The notes under the pieces are model-generated. The model made no database searches. It was not told where the DNA came from and worked only from the letters and a program-made list of their open reading frames with translations. A stretch of 64,000 bases of DNA from positions 1,348,731-1,412,730 of the forward strand of contig OX638293.1 in the NCBI GenBank assembly GCA_951812335.1, in the 5' to 3' direction. Shown here piece after piece: positions 62,972-64,000 of the stretch; the first letter of the stretch is position 1; each line of letters begins with the position of its first letter. The DNA comes from Rhodothermales bacterium. GTDB lineage: Bacteria > Bacteroidota > Rhodothermia > Rhodothermales > VXPQ01. A program made the translations under genes and the position numbers.

Positions 62972-64000
62972 ATGAGCGATCAGGTAACTGCTGCGTATTC
63001 CGGACAGGCTGATTTGTATTCGCCGTCCGCCGCCTTCAGGAAAAGGGCATGGATTTCCTCCCGTGAGGCATACGATACCCTCTACCGTCGATCCATAGCC
63101 GACCCGGAAGGGTTCTGGAGAGAACAGGCCGCGCGCATCGACTGGTTTCGCCCCTTCGACGCCGTCAGGAATGTCTCCTGGGCGAGCAACGACCTGTACA
63201 TTCGCTGGTACGAGGGGGGAACCCTGAATGCGTGCTACAATTGCGTAGACCGGCATCTTGCCGAACATGGGGATCGCACGGCGTTTATTTTCGAGCCGGA
63301 CGATCCGGACGAAGCTCCGCGGCATATTTCCTGGCGCGAACTGCACCACGAAGTGTGTGTATTCGCCAATGTGCTCAAGCGTGTCGGTGTGCAGAAGGGA
63401 GACCGCGTCACGATCTATTTGCCGATGATCCCGGAAGCTGCCTACGCGATGTTGGCATGCGCCCGGATCGGTGCGGTACACTCCGTGGTGTTTGCGGGTT
63501 TTTCCCCGGACTCTCTTGCAGACCGTATCCTCGATTGCGATTCGACGGTGCTTGTTACCGCCGACGAAGGGGTGCGCGGCGGCAGGAAAGTACCGCTCAA
63601 GCGGAGTGCCGACAAGGCGCTTGAACGTTGTCCGGATGTAGAAGCGGTTGTGGTTGTCCGGCGTACAGGATCGGGGGATTCGCTCGTTGAAGGACGCGAT
63701 CACTGGTATCACGAGGCGCGCGAGCATGTGGATGCCGATTGCGATCCGGAGGAGATGGATGCGGAGGATCCTCTTTTCATTTTGTATACGTCGGGTTCTA
63801 CCGGCAAGCCGAAAGGCGTACTGCATACGACCGGGGGCTATCTGGTGTATGCCTCGCTTACGCACCAGTACGTGTTCGATTGCCACGAGGACGACATTTT
63901 CTGGTGCACCGCCGACGTAGGATGGATTACGGGGCATTCCTATATGGTGTACGGCCCCCTTTTGAACGGCATTTCCCAGGTTTTTTTCGAGGGTACGCCG
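62972..64000 (+). CDS. acs: Acetyl-CoA synthetase (3' truncated by window)
   Basis: 343 residues visible from ATG 62972; the gene runs off the window. It makes acetyl-CoA from acetate, ATP and CoA. The opening [78 protein letters not shown] and the AMP-binding core [20 protein letters not shown] are all diagnostic of the Acs branch of the ANL superfamily. [19 protein letters not shown] is also typical. The ~290-base gap upstream contains repeat copy H. Confidence 0.93.
   Translation, partial: MSDQVTAAYSGQADLYSPSAAFRKRAWISSREAYDTLYRRSIADPEGFWREQAARIDWFRPFDAVRNVSWASNDLYIRWYEGGTLNACYNCVDRHLAEHGDRTAFIFEPDDPDEAPRHISWRELHHEVCVFANVLKRVGVQKGDRVTIYLPMIPEAAYAMLACARIGAVHSVVFAGFSPDSLADRILDCDSTVLVTADEGVRGGRKVPLKRSADKALERCPDVEAVVVVRRTGSGDSLVEGRDHWYHEAREHVDADCDPEEMDAEDPLFILYTSGSTGKPKGVLHTTGGYLVYASLTHQYVFDCHEDDIFWCTADVGWITGHSYMVYGPLLNGISQVFFEGTP

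Noticed and set aside
62969..63937. 322-codon minus-strand ORF at the window end
   Set aside because: Antisense to acs, whose product has unmistakable acetyl-CoA synthetase motifs.
1..64000. tRNA, rRNA, CRISPR array, phage or plasmid replication genes
   Set aside because: I scanned the gaps for T-loop motifs, regular short repeats and integrase/terminase/replication motifs and saw none.

Overview
The window looks like the chromosome of a GC-rich member of the Bacteroidota/Rhodothermota side of the tree, most likely a Rhodothermales-like or Balneolales-like marine bacterium. This is inferred from the gene content: cargo with type IX secretion system (T9SS) C-terminal sorting domains, PorV/PorQ-family proteins, TonB-dependent receptors with an N-terminal carboxypeptidase-regulatory-like domain, DUF4249 lipoproteins, CRTAC1 (FG-GAP plus ASPIC/UnbV) lipoproteins, many twin-arginine (Tat) exported Gfo/Idh/MocA oxidoreductases and a HiPIP. 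No rRNA, tRNA, CRISPR array or phage genes were seen.

Region 1 (1-26766, all + strand) is an envelope island made of two related cassettes. Cassette A: tail of a T9SS-secreted protein, PorV-like, CRTAC1, CRTAC1, TPR lipoprotein, alpha/beta hydrolase-like protein, TonB-dependent receptor, DUF4249 lipoprotein. Cassette B: large TonB-dependent receptor, T9SS-secreted protein, PorV-like, CRTAC1, TPR lipoprotein, TPR lipoprotein, TonB-dependent receptor, DUF4249 lipoprotein. The shared order points to an old segmental duplication of one functional unit, probably for capturing an extracellular substrate.

Region 2 (26.7-37.0 kb) holds sugar/polyol oxidation genes. A GMC oxidoreductase with a gluconate-2-dehydrogenase subunit-3-like partner and a TIM-barrel isomerase are on the + strand. 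A - strand operon encodes three Tat-exported Gfo/Idh/MocA enzymes plus ApbE. A YceI protein follows. Region 3 (37.1-42.5 kb, - strand) is an assimilatory sulfate-reduction operon: sulfite reductase, CobA, [4Fe-4S]-type CysH, CysG N-terminal domain and a beta-hydroxyacid dehydrogenase. Most of its genes overlap by 4 bases. It has a 400-nt leader with a sigma70-type promoter, a Met/Cys-rich short ORF and an intrinsic terminator just before the first gene.

Region 4 (42.6-51.1 kb) holds a ~1,960-residue T9SS-type surface protein with ten Ig/PKD-like repeats and a plant-type LRR block, an IS1595-like transposase scrap, another Gfo/Idh/MocA gene and a decayed heme-binding-type gene. Region 5 (51.1-64 kb) is central metabolism and transport: FprA-type ferredoxin-NADP reductase, a DASS transporter, a GltP-type symporter, xylB-pckA, HiPIP, a phosphopantetheinyl transferase, a PabB-PabC fusion and the start of acs.

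A dispersed palindromic-ended repeat, about 260 bp when full length, with deleted variants down to about 70 bp, occurs at about ten sites from 26.7 to 62.9 kb and is absent inside the envelope island. Copies sit between genes, supply stop codons to neighbours, and look like a MITE-type element. The Met/Cys attenuator leader, the duplicated cassette and this repeat family are the observations most worth following up.
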